A DNA stretch of 64,000 bases from Halobacterium jilantaiense (GCF_900110535.1 NZ_FOJA01000001.1:2453393-2517392); one strand, 5' to 3'; counted from the first letter of the stretch, positions 1 to 9,226 are shown. The notes: generated from the sequence alone by a model not told the origin. Program-made: numbers and translations.

Positions 1-2
1 CG

Positions 3-398
3 ACGCTCGTCGCACTCGGGTCCGTCGCAGTGCTCCTCGCAGGGCTGTTCGTGGGACGCCGGGGTGCCGTTACGCTCGGCACAGCCGGACTGGGCGTCGC
101 GGTGACGATGGCCGGGCTCGCCGGGGCGAGTGCGACGGGTCTCGCCGCCGGTGCGGCGGCGACGGTTGTCGCGTGGACCACCGGGCAGACCGCCGTGGAG
201 TTCGCCAGCCGGGCGTCGGCGGTGGCGACCACCAGCCTCGAACTCGTGCACGTCGCCGGGACGACCGGAGTGGTTGGCGCGGCCGCCGCGCTCGCGGTTG
301 CGCCCCGGACGCTGTCGTTCGACTCGTCGCCGCTCGGGGTGGCGCTCGTGCTGTTCGGTGGCGTCGCGCTCACGGCGGCCGTCCTCCTCGCGGACTGA
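3..398 (+). CDS. C-terminal part of a haloarchaeal multi-pass membrane protein (DUF7519-like)
   Basis: The reading frame is open to the left edge, so only the C-terminal ~131 residues are present; a GTG at base 30 is an internal valine, not the start. The visible part is almost entirely hydrophobic, with about four membrane helices built from Ala, Gly, Val and Leu. A W-x2-G-x2-A segment followed by a 'SLELVH' motif resembles the end of the haloarchaeal DUF7519 family, whose genes often sit beside MoxR/DUF58 clusters; that assignment is from memory of the family and is tentative. It converges with the next gene, 7 bases away. No enzymatic residues are recognisable and the function is unknown. 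Confidence 0.7.
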   Translation, partial: TLVALGSVAVLLAGLFVGRRGAVTLGTAGLGVAVTMAGLAGASATGLAAGAAATVVAWTTGQTAVEFASRASAVATTSLELVHVAGTTGVVGAAAALAVAPRTLSFDSSPLGVALVLFGGVALTAAVLLAD

Positions 399-405
399 CC
401 TGTCG

Positions 406-930
406 CTACGCCGGCGGCCCACCGGCTTCGGGCGGGTGGGTGACCGTTCTGAGTCCCCACTCGACGGCGAACAGCGCGGCGGCCGCGAGGAGAAACACGG
501 GGACGAACACGGACCCCCAGATTGCGAGCGTGATGCTGCCGCCACCCTCGACGAGGAACGTGTACCACGTGAACGCCGTCGCCGCGAACAGCGCGAACAG
601 GGAGGTGGCGTACCGAAACCGGGCGTAGACGTAAGCCGACGCACCGGCCACCGCGGCTGCGCCGAGTGCGGCGAGTGCGACCCAGAACAGCGTGGCGGCC
701 GGGTCGAGTGAGAGCGGGTCGGGTCGCGCGAGGAGCGTCGTTCCGGCCCAGAGGGCGACGGTGACGACGGCGTACGCGACGCCGAAGCCGGCTGCGAACC
801 GACTGGGGGACGACGCGTGACTGCGGAGGGACGGGTGCCAGACGGCAGCGGTGACTGCGAGCCCAGCGACTCCGGCGACGAGGACTGTCGCGACTGTGCT
901 GCCGAGGAGTGGCCAGGAACCTCCGGGCAT
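406..930 (-). CDS. hypothetical membrane protein, 174 aa
   Basis: About five hydrophobic segments (residues roughly 8-30, 45-66, 80-104, 108-125 and 132-158) make this an integral membrane protein with a short charged tail. The first ATG is used; the N-terminus enters a hydrophobic stretch within eight residues, as a signal anchor does. I recognise no conserved catalytic or transport motif and cannot name the family. It converges with the upstream membrane-protein gene and is followed upstream (on its own strand) by the cation exporter after a 60-base gap, so it may have its own promoter. Confidence 0.75.
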   Translation of the reverse strand: MPGGSWPLLGSTVATVLVAGVAGLAVTAAVWHPSLRSHASSPSRFAAGFGVAYAVVTVALWAGTTLLARPDPLSLDPAATLFWVALAALGAAAVAGASAYVYARFRYATSLFALFAATAFTWYTFLVEGGGSITLAIWGSVFVPVFLLAAAALFAVEWGLRTVTHPPEAGGPPA

Positions 931-993
931 GGCGCAGTAGATGGATGGCTGACACTTAACGCTGCGGGCGGACTCACAGCGGCTGCGAGTGCG

Positions 994-1899
994 CTACTCG
1001 GTCGCGTTCACTGGGCTCTCGCCCTTCCACTCCCCGAGTTCCTTCGGGTCGACGTGGACGAACACGTCGTCGACCTCCGGGATGGATTCGAGGTCGAGGA
1101 TGAGTTCGGTCTCGATGTCGTGGGCCTCGTGCAGCGTCATCTCGCCCTCCACCTCGACGTGGAGACTCACGTCGATTTCGGGACCGACGTAGTGCGCGAC
1201 GACGTCGTGGGCACCCTCTACGTCGGGGTGGGCGAGCGCGCGGGACAGAATCTCCTCGCGGAGGTCCGCGGGCGGCGCGGCCCCGACGAGGTAGTTGAGG
1301 TTGTCGCGGACAATCTCGTAGCCGGTGTGGAGGATGCCGGCGGCGACGACGAACGCCGCCAGCGGGTCCAGCACCGGGTAGCCGGCGGCCGAGCCGAGGA
1401 CGCCGGCGAGCGCCGCCCCGGCAGTGAGGATGTCGTTGCGGTTGTCGAGTGCGGTCGCGCGCAGGGCGGGCGAGTGGTGGTTCTCGGCGACGCCGAGAAC
1501 GTACCGGTAGAGGACGTACTTCGCGACGGCTGTCCCCGCCAGCACGAGGACGCCCGGGAGGCCGGCGCTCCGACCGGGGTCGCCCGCGAGCAACGATGTG
1601 CTCGCCTGCCAGAGCACGGCCGCGCCCGCCGCGAGCACGCCGAGCGCGACCACGAGGGAGACGAACGGCTCGATGCGCTCGTGGCCGTGGGGGTGCTCGA
1701 AGTCCGGCGGCTGGGTCGTCAGGTAGAGGCCGCCGAGGACGACCACCGAGTACGCCACGTCCGCGAGGCTGTTGACGGCCTCGGAGCCGACCGCGAGGCT
1801 GCCGGTCGCCCACCACGCAGCGCCCTTCGCCGCGACCAGCCCGAGGTTCGCCGCGAGCACGAGGAGACCGACGCGGCGGACCGCCCGCTTGCGCTCCAT
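994..1899 (-). CDS. cation diffusion facilitator (CDF) family metal exporter
   Basis: A 301-residue CDF transporter, which exchanges a divalent metal for protons across the cytoplasmic membrane. Six membrane helices occupy residues ~10-190; the cytoplasmic metal-binding C-terminal domain (~205-285) is present, with the usual Asp/His-rich beta-alpha-beta pattern. The transport-site residues are N43/D47 in helix 2 and D152/D156 in helix 5, instead of the His/Asp pairs of zinc exporters. N-D-D-D sites are typical of Mn2+ (MntE-like) members, so manganese is the better guess and iron is possible. The His-rich loop 'HPHGHE' lies between helices 2 and 3. The gene stands alone. Confidence 0.93.
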   Translation of the reverse strand: MERKRAVRRVGLLVLAANLGLVAAKGAAWWATGSLAVGSEAVNSLADVAYSVVVLGGLYLTTQPPDFEHPHGHERIEPFVSLVVALGVLAAGAAVLWQASTSLLAGDPGRSAGLPGVLVLAGTAVAKYVLYRYVLGVAENHHSPALRATALDNRNDILTAGAALAGVLGSAAGYPVLDPLAAFVVAAGILHTGYEIVRDNLNYLVGAAPPADLREEILSRALAHPDVEGAHDVVAHYVGPEIDVSLHVEVEGEMTLHEAHDIETELILDLESIPEVDDVFVHVDPKELGEWKGESPVNATE

Positions 1900-1939
1900 C
1901 GACGCCTCCTACTCCGGCCCGTCACTTCGGGGTTTTGAT

Positions 1940-2482
1940 TCAGTCGAAAGTCACCCTGACCGCGCCGCTCGGACCCTCACTGGCGTCTTCGCGAGCGAGG
2001 AACGCGTCGTGGAGCCGGTCGTAGGTGTCGTCGAGCGCCTCCACGATGACCTTCGTGTCGCTGACGGTTGCCATGAAGTTCGTGTCGCCGTTCCAGCGCG
2101 GCACGACGTGCGTGTGCAGGTGGTCGTCGATGCTGCCGCCGGCCGCGCCGCCGCCGAGGTTCAGCCCGGTGTTGAAGCCGTCGGGCCCCATCGCGGCGTC
2201 GAGCGCGTCGACGGTCGCCTGCTTCAGGCGCGCGTGGTCCAGCAGCACGTCGTCATCGAGGTCGGTGTACTCGCCGGTGTGGACGTCCGGAATCACCATG
2301 CAGTGTCCGGGGTTGTACGGGTAGTTGTTCAGCATCACGGCGGCGTGCTCGGAGCGCGCCACGACGAGGTGTTCGCGGGCGTCCTCGCGGCCGGGGAACT
2401 CGCAGAACACGCAGTCGACGCCCTCGTTCTTGTCGTCGCGTTCGACCCACTCGATGCGCCACGGCGCGAACACCTGGTCCAT
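1940..2482 (-). CDS. HIT family hydrolase (diadenosine polyphosphate hydrolase-like)
   Basis: A 180-residue histidine-triad protein. The start is set at the ATG that gives 'MDQVFAPWRIEWV', because upstream codons of the longer frame look non-coding and the family begins here. The N-terminal CxxC ('CVFCEF') belongs to a zinc-binding version of the fold. The triad HLHTHVVPRW (residues ~130-139) supplies the nucleophilic His. Substrates in the family are nucleotide phosphoramidates or Ap4A-type dinucleotides; which one applies cannot be read from sequence. Divergent from a small zinc-ribbon gene, 105 bases away. Confidence 0.92.
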   Translation of the reverse strand: MDQVFAPWRIEWVERDDKNEGVDCVFCEFPGREDAREHLVVARSEHAAVMLNNYPYNPGHCMVIPDVHTGEYTDLDDDVLLDHARLKQATVDALDAAMGPDGFNTGLNLGGGAAGGSIDDHLHTHVVPRWNGDTNFMATVSDTKVIVEALDDTYDRLHDAFLAREDASEGPSGAVRVTFD

Positions 2483-2563
2483 GTCCGGGGCGTGGGCGGC
2501 CCGCGGCAGGAGGTTTTCGGTGCCGTTCGGTCCAGGGTCAAACAGCGACCAACCCCACCCGAG

Positions 2564-2570
2564 TTTATTT
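2564..2570 (+). promoter_or_regulatory. TATA box of the small zinc-ribbon gene
   Basis: TTTATTT lies 18-24 bases before the ATG at 2588, slightly short of the usual haloarchaeal spacing for a leaderless mRNA. It sits in the divergent gap shared with the HIT gene, for which I see no equally clear box. Confidence 0.5.
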
Positions 2571-2587
2571 GTGTCGAGGGCCCCTGA

Positions 2588-2806
2588 ATGCAACCGGTGG
2601 TTCCAGTGGCGAGCAAGACCCCCACGACGGACGCACTGACGGAGCGCTGCGAGAACTGCGGCGGCGTCACCGCCCACCGCGTCTCCGTCGAGGTCCGAAC
2701 GGAGAACGAGGGCGGGGAGAACGCCGCGTTCTCGCGGGAGCCCTACCGCGTCGCCACGTGCCGGACCTGCGGGGAGGAGACGAGCAAGCGCATGAACGAC
2801 GCCTGA
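2588..2806 (+). CDS. small zinc-ribbon protein (DUF7835-like)
   Basis: A 72-residue protein with one four-cysteine zinc ribbon: CENC (C21, C24) and CRTC (C58, C61), spaced 33 residues apart. No membrane segment or signal peptide is present, so it is probably cytoplasmic. Haloarchaeal genomes carry many such microproteins with no assigned biochemical role; the DUF7835 label is a tentative resemblance. The 3' end precedes the convergent methionine aminopeptidase gene by 55 bases. Confidence 0.82.
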   Translation: MQPVVPVASKTPTTDALTERCENCGGVTAHRVSVEVRTENEGGENAAFSREPYRVATCRTCGEETSKRMNDA

Positions 2807-2861
2807 CCGGCCGGCCACACCCCACCTCCTCCGATATTTCTCGACCTGCCGAGCGCGACAG

Positions 2862-3752
2862 TCAGTCCGTCACGACCTCGCAGCCGTCCTCGGTGACGAT
2901 GAGCGTGTGTTCGTCCTGACTGACGAGCGCGCCGTCGGACTCCTTCAGCACCGGGTACGACCGCACGATGTCGGCGCGCTCGAGCCGCTGGAGACTCATC
3001 TCGGCGCGCGCGCCGTCCAGCCAGCGCGCCGCGAACGGCAGCCCGTCGAAGCGTTCGAGGTCCTCCAGTAGCTGGCGGGCGCGCCGGTCGCGGACGTTCC
3101 CGGAGCCGACGACCTCGTAGATTTCGGTGTCGGTGCCCTCGCCGACCTTCCCGGTGCCCGTCGTCGCGAACGGCTCGATGGCGAGCACGTCACCGGCCTG
3201 CAACTCCACGCCCGAGTCGACGGCGCGGTTCGGGACATTCGGTCCGGTGTGCGCGTCGTAAACGTCCATCCCGTGGCCCGTGAGGTTCACGACCGGCTTG
3301 TAGCCGTACGCCTCGATGACGTCCTGAATCTCGGCCCCGATTTCGCCGGTGTGGACGCCCGGCTCGACCGCGTCGATGGCGGCGTCGAGGGCCTCCTCGG
3401 CGGCCTCCACGAGTTCGGGGTTCCCGGAGAGGTCGACGGTCGTCGCCGCGTCCGCGATGTGGCCGTCGACGTGCACGCCGACGTCCAGACACACCACGTC
3501 CTCGCCGAACTCGGTGTCGTCCTCGGCACCCGGCGCGGCGTGGCTCGCCTCCTCGTCGATGCTGATGTTCACGGGGAACGCCGGCTCGCCGCCGAGCTCT
3601 CGGATGCGCTCCTCCGCGTAGTCCGCCACTTCGAGGTGGGTCGCACCGACCTCGACGCGCTCCGCCGCCTCCGACATCACGGTGGTCAGGATGTCGCCGG
3701 CCTCCACGTACTTCTCGTAGGCCTCCGAACCGACCTCGACGCTGTCTGTCAT
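2862..3752 (-). CDS. map: methionine aminopeptidase, type II
   Basis: A 296-residue metalloprotease that removes the initiator methionine from nascent proteins. The start is the ATG giving 'MTDSVEVGSE'; a further in-frame ATG nine codons upstream only adds unrelated residues. All metal and catalytic residues of the family are in place: H71 (HAAPG), D90, D101, H160 (GHGMD), E193 (AIEPFAT) and E281 (EHT). The insert around 210-265, with a helical subdomain, marks the archaeal/eukaryotic type II form. No partner gene is adjacent; upstream lies a 240-base gap of unclear content. Confidence 0.96.
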   Translation of the reverse strand: MTDSVEVGSEAYEKYVEAGDILTTVMSEAAERVEVGATHLEVADYAEERIRELGGEPAFPVNISIDEEASHAAPGAEDDTEFGEDVVCLDVGVHVDGHIADAATTVDLSGNPELVEAAEEALDAAIDAVEPGVHTGEIGAEIQDVIEAYGYKPVVNLTGHGMDVYDAHTGPNVPNRAVDSGVELQAGDVLAIEPFATTGTGKVGEGTDTEIYEVVGSGNVRDRRARQLLEDLERFDGLPFAARWLDGARAEMSLQRLERADIVRSYPVLKESDGALVSQDEHTLIVTEDGCEVVTD

Positions 3753-3992
3753 ACACGGGGCTTCGCCCGAACGCGGCAAAGAGGTTGCGGGTCTCCCCCG
3801 ACGGCTACGTCTCGCTACGTGAGCCGATTAGCAATGTCTTGAGCGGTGGCCGGGATGGAGCCTGTAACCGAGCCGCTTCGACGATGCACGGCACGCTTCG
3901 GTTTAGCGGCGACCGCCCACTGGTCGACGTCGACGACCCGGTCGCGCCCGACGGCGGGACCCTCGGTCCCCGCGCGCTCATTCCGAGGGCTC
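3753..3992. other. gap with foldable sequence and a doubtful 47-codon ORF
   Basis: Between the starts/stops of two minus-strand genes. The segment at about 3844-3918 can fold: GGTGGCCG (from 3845) pairs with CGACCGCC (to 3917) around an inner helix of AACCGA-GC with GCTTCGGTT. A second short hairpin, GGGACC/GGTCCC with loop CTC, is at 3956-3970. A plus-strand ORF (3893-4036) has coding-like GC3 for its first 30 codons, then runs through the hairpin repeat into the asparaginase gene. I cannot decide between a structured RNA, a gene remnant and neither. Confidence 0.3.
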
Positions 3993-4012
3993 TCACTGCG
4001 TTCGAGCCCTCG
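3984..4012 (-). repeat. GANCGNAGNGA hairpin at the stop codon of the asparaginase gene
   Basis: A 9-bp perfect stem (CGAGGGCTC with GAGCCCTCG) encloses an 11-base loop. Read on the minus strand the loop is GAACGCAGTGA, an exact fit to the consensus GA-N-CG-N-AG-N-GA of the array at 61.7-61.9 kb; the 13-mer CGAACGCAGTGAG occurs identically there. The TGA inside the loop is the stop codon of the adjacent peptidase gene, and its last seven sense codons lie within the hairpin or directly beside it. Confidence 0.8.
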
Positions 4013-4910
4013 CCGTCTGCATCGCTTCGGAGTTGAACGCCTCCCCGTACTCGCCGTCGCTGTCCAGCACGATGACGCCGGCCGACGACCCGGTGAGTTC
4101 GCCGAACTCCTCGATGGCGCGGTCGGCGGCCGCCTGCGCGCCCAGCCCGTTCTCCAGGTGGCGGACGGCCCGCCGCGTCAGCGTGGTCTTCGCGATGTCC
4201 TCGCCGGCCCCCGTCGCGGACGCAGCGCCGGCGGGTGACGCGTAGAACCCGGAGCCGATCTGGGGGACGTCACCGACCCGGCCCGCGAGCGCGAGCCACC
4301 GGCCGCCCGTGGAGGTGGCGGCAGCCAGCGTCTCCCGGTCGAACGCGACGGCACCGACGGTGTCGTGGTCCTTCTCGTAGCCGGCTTCGTCGTCGCTCGA
4401 TCCGTCCTCGCGACCGCCGGGGTCCGTCTCGCCGAACTTGTCCCGAATCCAGTCGAGGTGGTCGGTCGGCGAGCCGTCGGGGTGGTTGTCGAGGTCGTCC
4501 CAGCGCTCCTGCGTGTCGTCGCTCCAGAGGTCGCACTCGACGTCGACGCCGACGTCGGCGGCGAAGTCGACGGCGTGAACGCCGGCCAGCTGGACGTGCG
4601 GGGTGTCTTCCATGACGGCGCGGGCGACGGAGACGGCCGCCTCGACGCCCGGCATCGAGGCTGCCGCGCCCGCCTCGCGGTCGCTGGTCATAACGCCCGC
4701 GTCCGTCCGAATCACGCCGTCGGACTGCACCGCGCCGCCCGTGCCGGCGTTGAAGCGGGTGTCGGCTTCCAGCACCCGAATCGCCGCTTCGACCGCGTCC
4801 ACCGGGTCGGTCTCGGCCGCGCCGACGTCGGCCGCTTCGTCCAGTGTCGCCTGTCGAGGCTCCGGCTCGTCCGGGCTCCCGCCCGCGCCGCCGTGTACGA
4901 TGACTCGCAT
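3993..4910 (-). CDS. isoaspartyl peptidase / plant-type L-asparaginase (Ntn hydrolase)
   Basis: A 305-residue member of the Thr-dependent asparaginase-2 family, which cleaves beta-aspartyl peptides and hydrolyses asparagine after self-cleavage. The start ATG gives 'MRVIVHGGAG', the family's usual opening. The autoproteolytic nucleophile is T184 in 'DHDTVGAVA'; the substrate-binding segments TSTGGR (199-204), GRVGD (~210-214) and IGSGFYA (~218-224) follow. The loop before the cleavage site (residues ~140-182) is long and acidic. The C-terminus 'QTARARTQ' is encoded by a repeat hairpin and may not be ancestral. Divergent from cetZ, with 102 bases between starts. Confidence 0.93.
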   Translation of the reverse strand: MRVIVHGGAGGSPDEPEPRQATLDEAADVGAAETDPVDAVEAAIRVLEADTRFNAGTGGAVQSDGVIRTDAGVMTSDREAGAAASMPGVEAAVSVARAVMEDTPHVQLAGVHAVDFAADVGVDVECDLWSDDTQERWDDLDNHPDGSPTDHLDWIRDKFGETDPGGREDGSSDDEAGYEKDHDTVGAVAFDRETLAAATSTGGRWLALAGRVGDVPQIGSGFYASPAGAASATGAGEDIAKTTLTRRAVRHLENGLGAQAAADRAIEEFGELTGSSAGVIVLDSDGEYGEAFNSEAMQTARARTQ

Positions 4911-5012
4911 GCTGTCGACTGCTCGGTCCGGCGGCTTAGTCCGTGGGGATACGGACGCGCCACCGCCGGTAGTCACTGTATACCAATGTGCGTGACGGCT
5001 GCGTTGCCTGCT

Positions 5013-6191
5013 ATGAAGCTCGCAGTCGTCGGGTTCGGGAACGCGGGCGGGAAAATCGCCGACCGCATCGTCGAGTACGAGACACAGACGGAGCGCTCGC
5101 TCTGTCAGTTCACCGCGGTCGTGAACTCGGCGCGCATCGACCTCCACAAACTGGGGTACGTCCCGCAGCGCCACCAGATTCTCGTCGGGCAGACCGATGA
5201 GCGCTCGAAGGGCCACGGTGCCGGCGCAGACCCCGACCTCGGGGCCGAGTTGACGCGCCAGGACCTCGCCGAGGTGCAGCGCGTCCTCGACAACGTCCCG
5301 CTGCACGACGTCGACGCCTTCCTCGTCGTCGCGGGGCTCGGCGGCGGCACCGGCTCCGGCGGCGGCCCCGTGTTCGCGGAGGCGCTCGGCGAACGGTACG
5401 GCGAACCGGTCTACGGGCTCGGGGTGCTGCCGAGCGGCGACGAGGGCGGCCGGGCGTCCCTGAACGCGGCGCGCTCGATTCGGTCGTTCGTCGACTCCAC
5501 CGACGCCACCATCGCGTTCGACAACGACGCGTGGCGAGAGGGCACGCAGTCCATCGAGTCCGGCTACGAGCAGACGAACGTCGAAATCGCGAAACGCGTC
5601 GTCTCGCTGCTGGCACCCGGCGAGTACGACGGGTCGCCGGTCTCCGAGAACGCGATGGACTCCAGCGACGTCAAACGGACGCTGTCCGTTGGCGGTGTCG
5701 CCACCGTCGCGTACGCCGAGGCGAGCCTGGAGGAGGAGACCCAGCGCCAGCGCGGCCTGCTCGGCCGGCTCCGGAACGACGGCGAGGCGGGCGAACGCGA
5801 GGGGGCCGCGACGAAGGTCCACGGCCTCGTGCGGCGCGCGGCGCGCTCCCGGCTGACGTGTCCAGCCGACATCACGTCCGCGGAGCGCGCGCTCGTCGTC
5901 GTCTCCGGGCCGCCCGCCGAGCTCTCACAGAAGGGGCTCGTTCGGTCGCGCAAGTGGCTCGAATCCCAGATCGACAGCGTCGAAGTGCTGGCCGGCGACG
6001 ACCCCCGGCCGGGGGCCGACCGGCTGCGCGCGACCGTCCTGCTGGCGAACGCCACGGACGTGCCCCGTATCGACGCCCTCCAGGAGCAGGCCGTCGACGC
6101 CCAGGAGAACATCGACGCGCAGGCCGCCGAGCGCGACACCGCAATCTCGGAGCTCGTCACCGACCCCGACGACGAGCTCGAACCGATATGA
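5013..6191 (+). CDS. cetZ: CetZ-family tubulin-like GTPase
   Basis: A 392-residue tubulin/FtsZ-superfamily protein. The N-terminal nucleotide-binding segment (GFGNAGGKIAD, ~7-17) replaces the FtsZ form, and the T4 signature GGGTGSG is at 110-116; a T7-like region 'SNxS' equivalent lies near 200-215. CetZ proteins form cytoskeletal filaments that control cell shape and motility in haloarchaea (established for Haloferax CetZ1). Cells carry several paralogues, so the number cannot be assigned. A long C-terminal tail (~345-392) is acidic and Gln/Ala-rich. A membrane-protein gene follows after 22 bases and is likely cotranscribed. Confidence 0.93.
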   Translation: MKLAVVGFGNAGGKIADRIVEYETQTERSLCQFTAVVNSARIDLHKLGYVPQRHQILVGQTDERSKGHGAGADPDLGAELTRQDLAEVQRVLDNVPLHDVDAFLVVAGLGGGTGSGGGPVFAEALGERYGEPVYGLGVLPSGDEGGRASLNAARSIRSFVDSTDATIAFDNDAWREGTQSIESGYEQTNVEIAKRVVSLLAPGEYDGSPVSENAMDSSDVKRTLSVGGVATVAYAEASLEEETQRQRGLLGRLRNDGEAGEREGAATKVHGLVRRAARSRLTCPADITSAERALVVVSGPPAELSQKGLVRSRKWLESQIDSVEVLAGDDPRPGADRLRATVLLANATDVPRIDALQEQAVDAQENIDAQAAERDTAISELVTDPDDELEPI

Positions 6192-6213
6192 CTGACGGGG
6201 TGTTCGGGCAGCG

Positions 6214-6984
6214 GTGAGTCGAGCGTCTCGCGAGGGACGCCGCGGCGGAACGCCGTCGCTGTGGGCGCGCGTCCAGACCGACCTGTCCGTCCTCCACGAC
6301 GCGTGGCTCGACTTCGGCTTCAGGAGTCGACGCGACCACCACCCCGCGCTCGGCGAGTGGGCACCGTCCTCGGCGGCCGGCCGGGTCGCGTTCTGGCTGT
6401 GGTCGGCGCTCGGCGTCCCCCTGATAGTGGCCCTCTACCCGTTCGTGCTCGTCGGCTTCGCGGTGCGGTTCTCCGTCCGGACGCTGTTCCGGACGGCCGT
6501 CTCGCTGGGCTGGCTCGGCGTCGCCATCGCGGCGACTGTCGTCTGGTCGGCGTTCACCGCTGGCGTCTGGCTGCTCGACGTGCCGCTGGTCGGCGTTCGG
6601 GCGGTCGCTGCGGGCGGCGCAGTCGCGGTGCCGGCGGCGGTGCTGTCGCTGACCGTCGCGCGGCGTGGCGGCCGGCTGTCGACAGTGCTGCTGGCCTACC
6701 CGCTGGGCGTCACGGCGCTCTGCCTGCCGCCCGTGGTCGCAGCGTTCTACTGGCCGCCGCTGGCCGACCGCGTGTTCCCGAGTAGTTACGCGCTCGCGGT
6801 CTGGCTGCTCGACAACCCCCTCTCGGCGGCTGGCGTCGCGTCGGTCCTCCGCGAGGAGTTCCGGCTCGCGGGGGTCGGCTACGTCTGGATGTGGGCGGGC
6901 ATCGCGACGGTCGCCGGCTGGACGCTCGGCGCGCTCGTCACGCTCGCGGACTTCGTGCGGCCGACGCCGGTCGACGAGGCGTGA
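6214..6984 (+). CDS. uncharacterised membrane protein downstream of cetZ, 256 aa
   Basis: The GTG start at the head of the frame is chosen because it lies just after cetZ and gives a basic N-terminus (MSRASREGRRGG). A soluble N-terminal ~55 residues rich in Arg and His is followed by five or six hydrophobic helices (about 60-90, 95-125, 130-150, 160-195 and 225-250). I know no family for it. The tight spacing after cetZ suggests cotranscription; a role in anchoring or regulating the cytoskeleton would be speculation from position only. Confidence 0.72.
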   Translation: MSRASREGRRGGTPSLWARVQTDLSVLHDAWLDFGFRSRRDHHPALGEWAPSSAAGRVAFWLWSALGVPLIVALYPFVLVGFAVRFSVRTLFRTAVSLGWLGVAIAATVVWSAFTAGVWLLDVPLVGVRAVAAGGAVAVPAAVLSLTVARRGGRLSTVLLAYPLGVTALCLPPVVAAFYWPPLADRVFPSSYALAVWLLDNPLSAAGVASVLREEFRLAGVGYVWMWAGIATVAGWTLGALVTLADFVRPTPVDEA

Positions 6985-7042
6985 ACACGGCCGGAGCAAC
7001 GGAGGCGGCAAGCCTTGACGCGGACAGCGCAAACAGCAGTCC

Positions 7043-7047
7043 TTTTA
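7043..7047 (+). promoter_or_regulatory. TATA box of icd
   Basis: TTTTA in the context CCTTTTAGG ends 26 bases before the icd ATG. The spacing predicts a transcript starting at or next to the start codon, as is usual for haloarchaeal leaderless mRNAs. Confidence 0.65.
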
Positions 7048-7073
7048 GGCGTCTCGCGAGAGGTCTAAACGAC

Positions 7074-8342
<1,269 letters not shown>

Positions 8343-8446
8343 CTCGCGTAACACCGCTGCACGGAGTCCGCGATTCTCTCTATTTTCGCGCCGCGTAGCC
8401 CCGGGTTCGGCGGCAACACTTTTGGTCTCTGTCACCTACATCGGGT

Positions 8447-8737
8447 GTGTCCGAAGACGACCCCTTCGAGGGGATCGACGTTCCCGGCATCGAAGACGTA
8501 GCGCGCGCCGAGCAGACGCTCTCGGTCCGCATCGAGCGCCGCACGTACGACAAGCCCGTCACCGTCGTAGAAGGGTTCGACCCCGACGTGACCGACGTCG
8601 ACGACGTGGCGACGACGCTGAAGAAGCGCCTCGGCGCTGGCGGCACCGCCAGGGAGACCAGCGTCGAAGTGCAGGGCGACCACGAGGACCGCGTGAAAGA
8701 CGTCCTCGAAGAGGACGGGTTCGCGGTCGAGCGCTGA
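8447..8737 (+). CDS. translation initiation factor aIF1 / SUI1-domain protein
   Basis: A 96-residue SUI1-fold protein with a GTG start (GTG TCC GAA), preceded by a TTTTGG promoter-like element about 30 bases upstream. The core (~30-95) shows the family's pattern KPVTVVEGFDP, then DVDDVATTLKKRLGAGGTA, which includes the basic-glycine loop that contacts the 30S P site, and a C-terminal 'VQGDHEDRVKDVLEEDGF' helix-strand. aIF1 promotes start-codon selection on the small subunit. The short acidic N-terminal extension (1-20) is ordinary for haloarchaea. Confidence 0.93.
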   Translation: MSEDDPFEGIDVPGIEDVARAEQTLSVRIERRTYDKPVTVVEGFDPDVTDVDDVATTLKKRLGAGGTARETSVEVQGDHEDRVKDVLEEDGFAVER

Positions 8738-8791
8738 CGTTCTCGATTCGAACCGGTACCAGATACGAGCCGGGTATCGGGTGCCAGCGCG

Positions 8792-9130
8792 CTACTCGAG
8801 CCAGTCCGGGTTGGCACGCGGCGGCGAGAAGACGTCGATGCCACGCACCGGGTCGTCGCCCTCGTTGACGGCGGCGTGGGCCTCCCCGCCCGGGATGGTG
8901 TAGGACTCACCGGGCGTCACGACGTGCTCCTCGCCGTCGACGACGAACGTGAGTTCGCCCTGATAGAGGTAGCCGACCTGCTCGTGGTGGTGCTCGTGTT
9001 CGGGCACCTCGGCACCGGCCTCTATCTGGAAGTGCTGGACGCTCATCTCGTCGCCGACCGCCAGCTGCGCGAGGTAGACGCCCTCGACGGCCTCGACGGT
9101 CTCCGTGTCTGTGAGGTCGACTGTCTCCAT
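8792..9130 (-). CDS. small cupin-domain protein
   Basis: A 112-residue single-domain cupin. The start is the ATG giving 'METVDLTDTE'. Both cupin motifs are complete: motif 1 PEHEHHHEQVGYLYQG (His, His and Glu ligands) and motif 2 GESYTIPGGEAHAAVN (His ligand), so it should bind one metal ion. Such stand-alone cupins include sugar or small-acid binding proteins and dioxygenases; nothing here identifies the ligand. It is convergent with the aIF1 gene and divergent from the zinc-ribbon/winged-helix gene. Confidence 0.9.
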   Translation of the reverse strand: METVDLTDTETVEAVEGVYLAQLAVGDEMSVQHFQIEAGAEVPEHEHHHEQVGYLYQGELTFVVDGEEHVVTPGESYTIPGGEAHAAVNEGDDPVRGIDVFSPPRANPDWLE

Positions 9131-9195
9131 GCCGGCACACACGGTACCACCCGGCAAAAAGCCGACCCCGAAGCCGACGGGTCGCCACCCGCGAG

Positions 9196-9200
9196 TTTAT
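9196..9200 (+). promoter_or_regulatory. TATA box of the DUF5817-like gene
   Basis: TTTAT ends 26 bases before the ATG at 9227, the usual distance for a leaderless haloarchaeal transcript. Confidence 0.6.
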
Positions 9201-9226
9201 CCGGGGCGACGCCCCACTCCCGCGTG

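Noticed and set aside
3893-4036. A 47-codon plus-strand gene overlapping the asparaginase 3' end
   Set aside because: Only its first part has coding-like codon use, it runs through a repeat hairpin and it has no recognised homologue; described within the gap instead.
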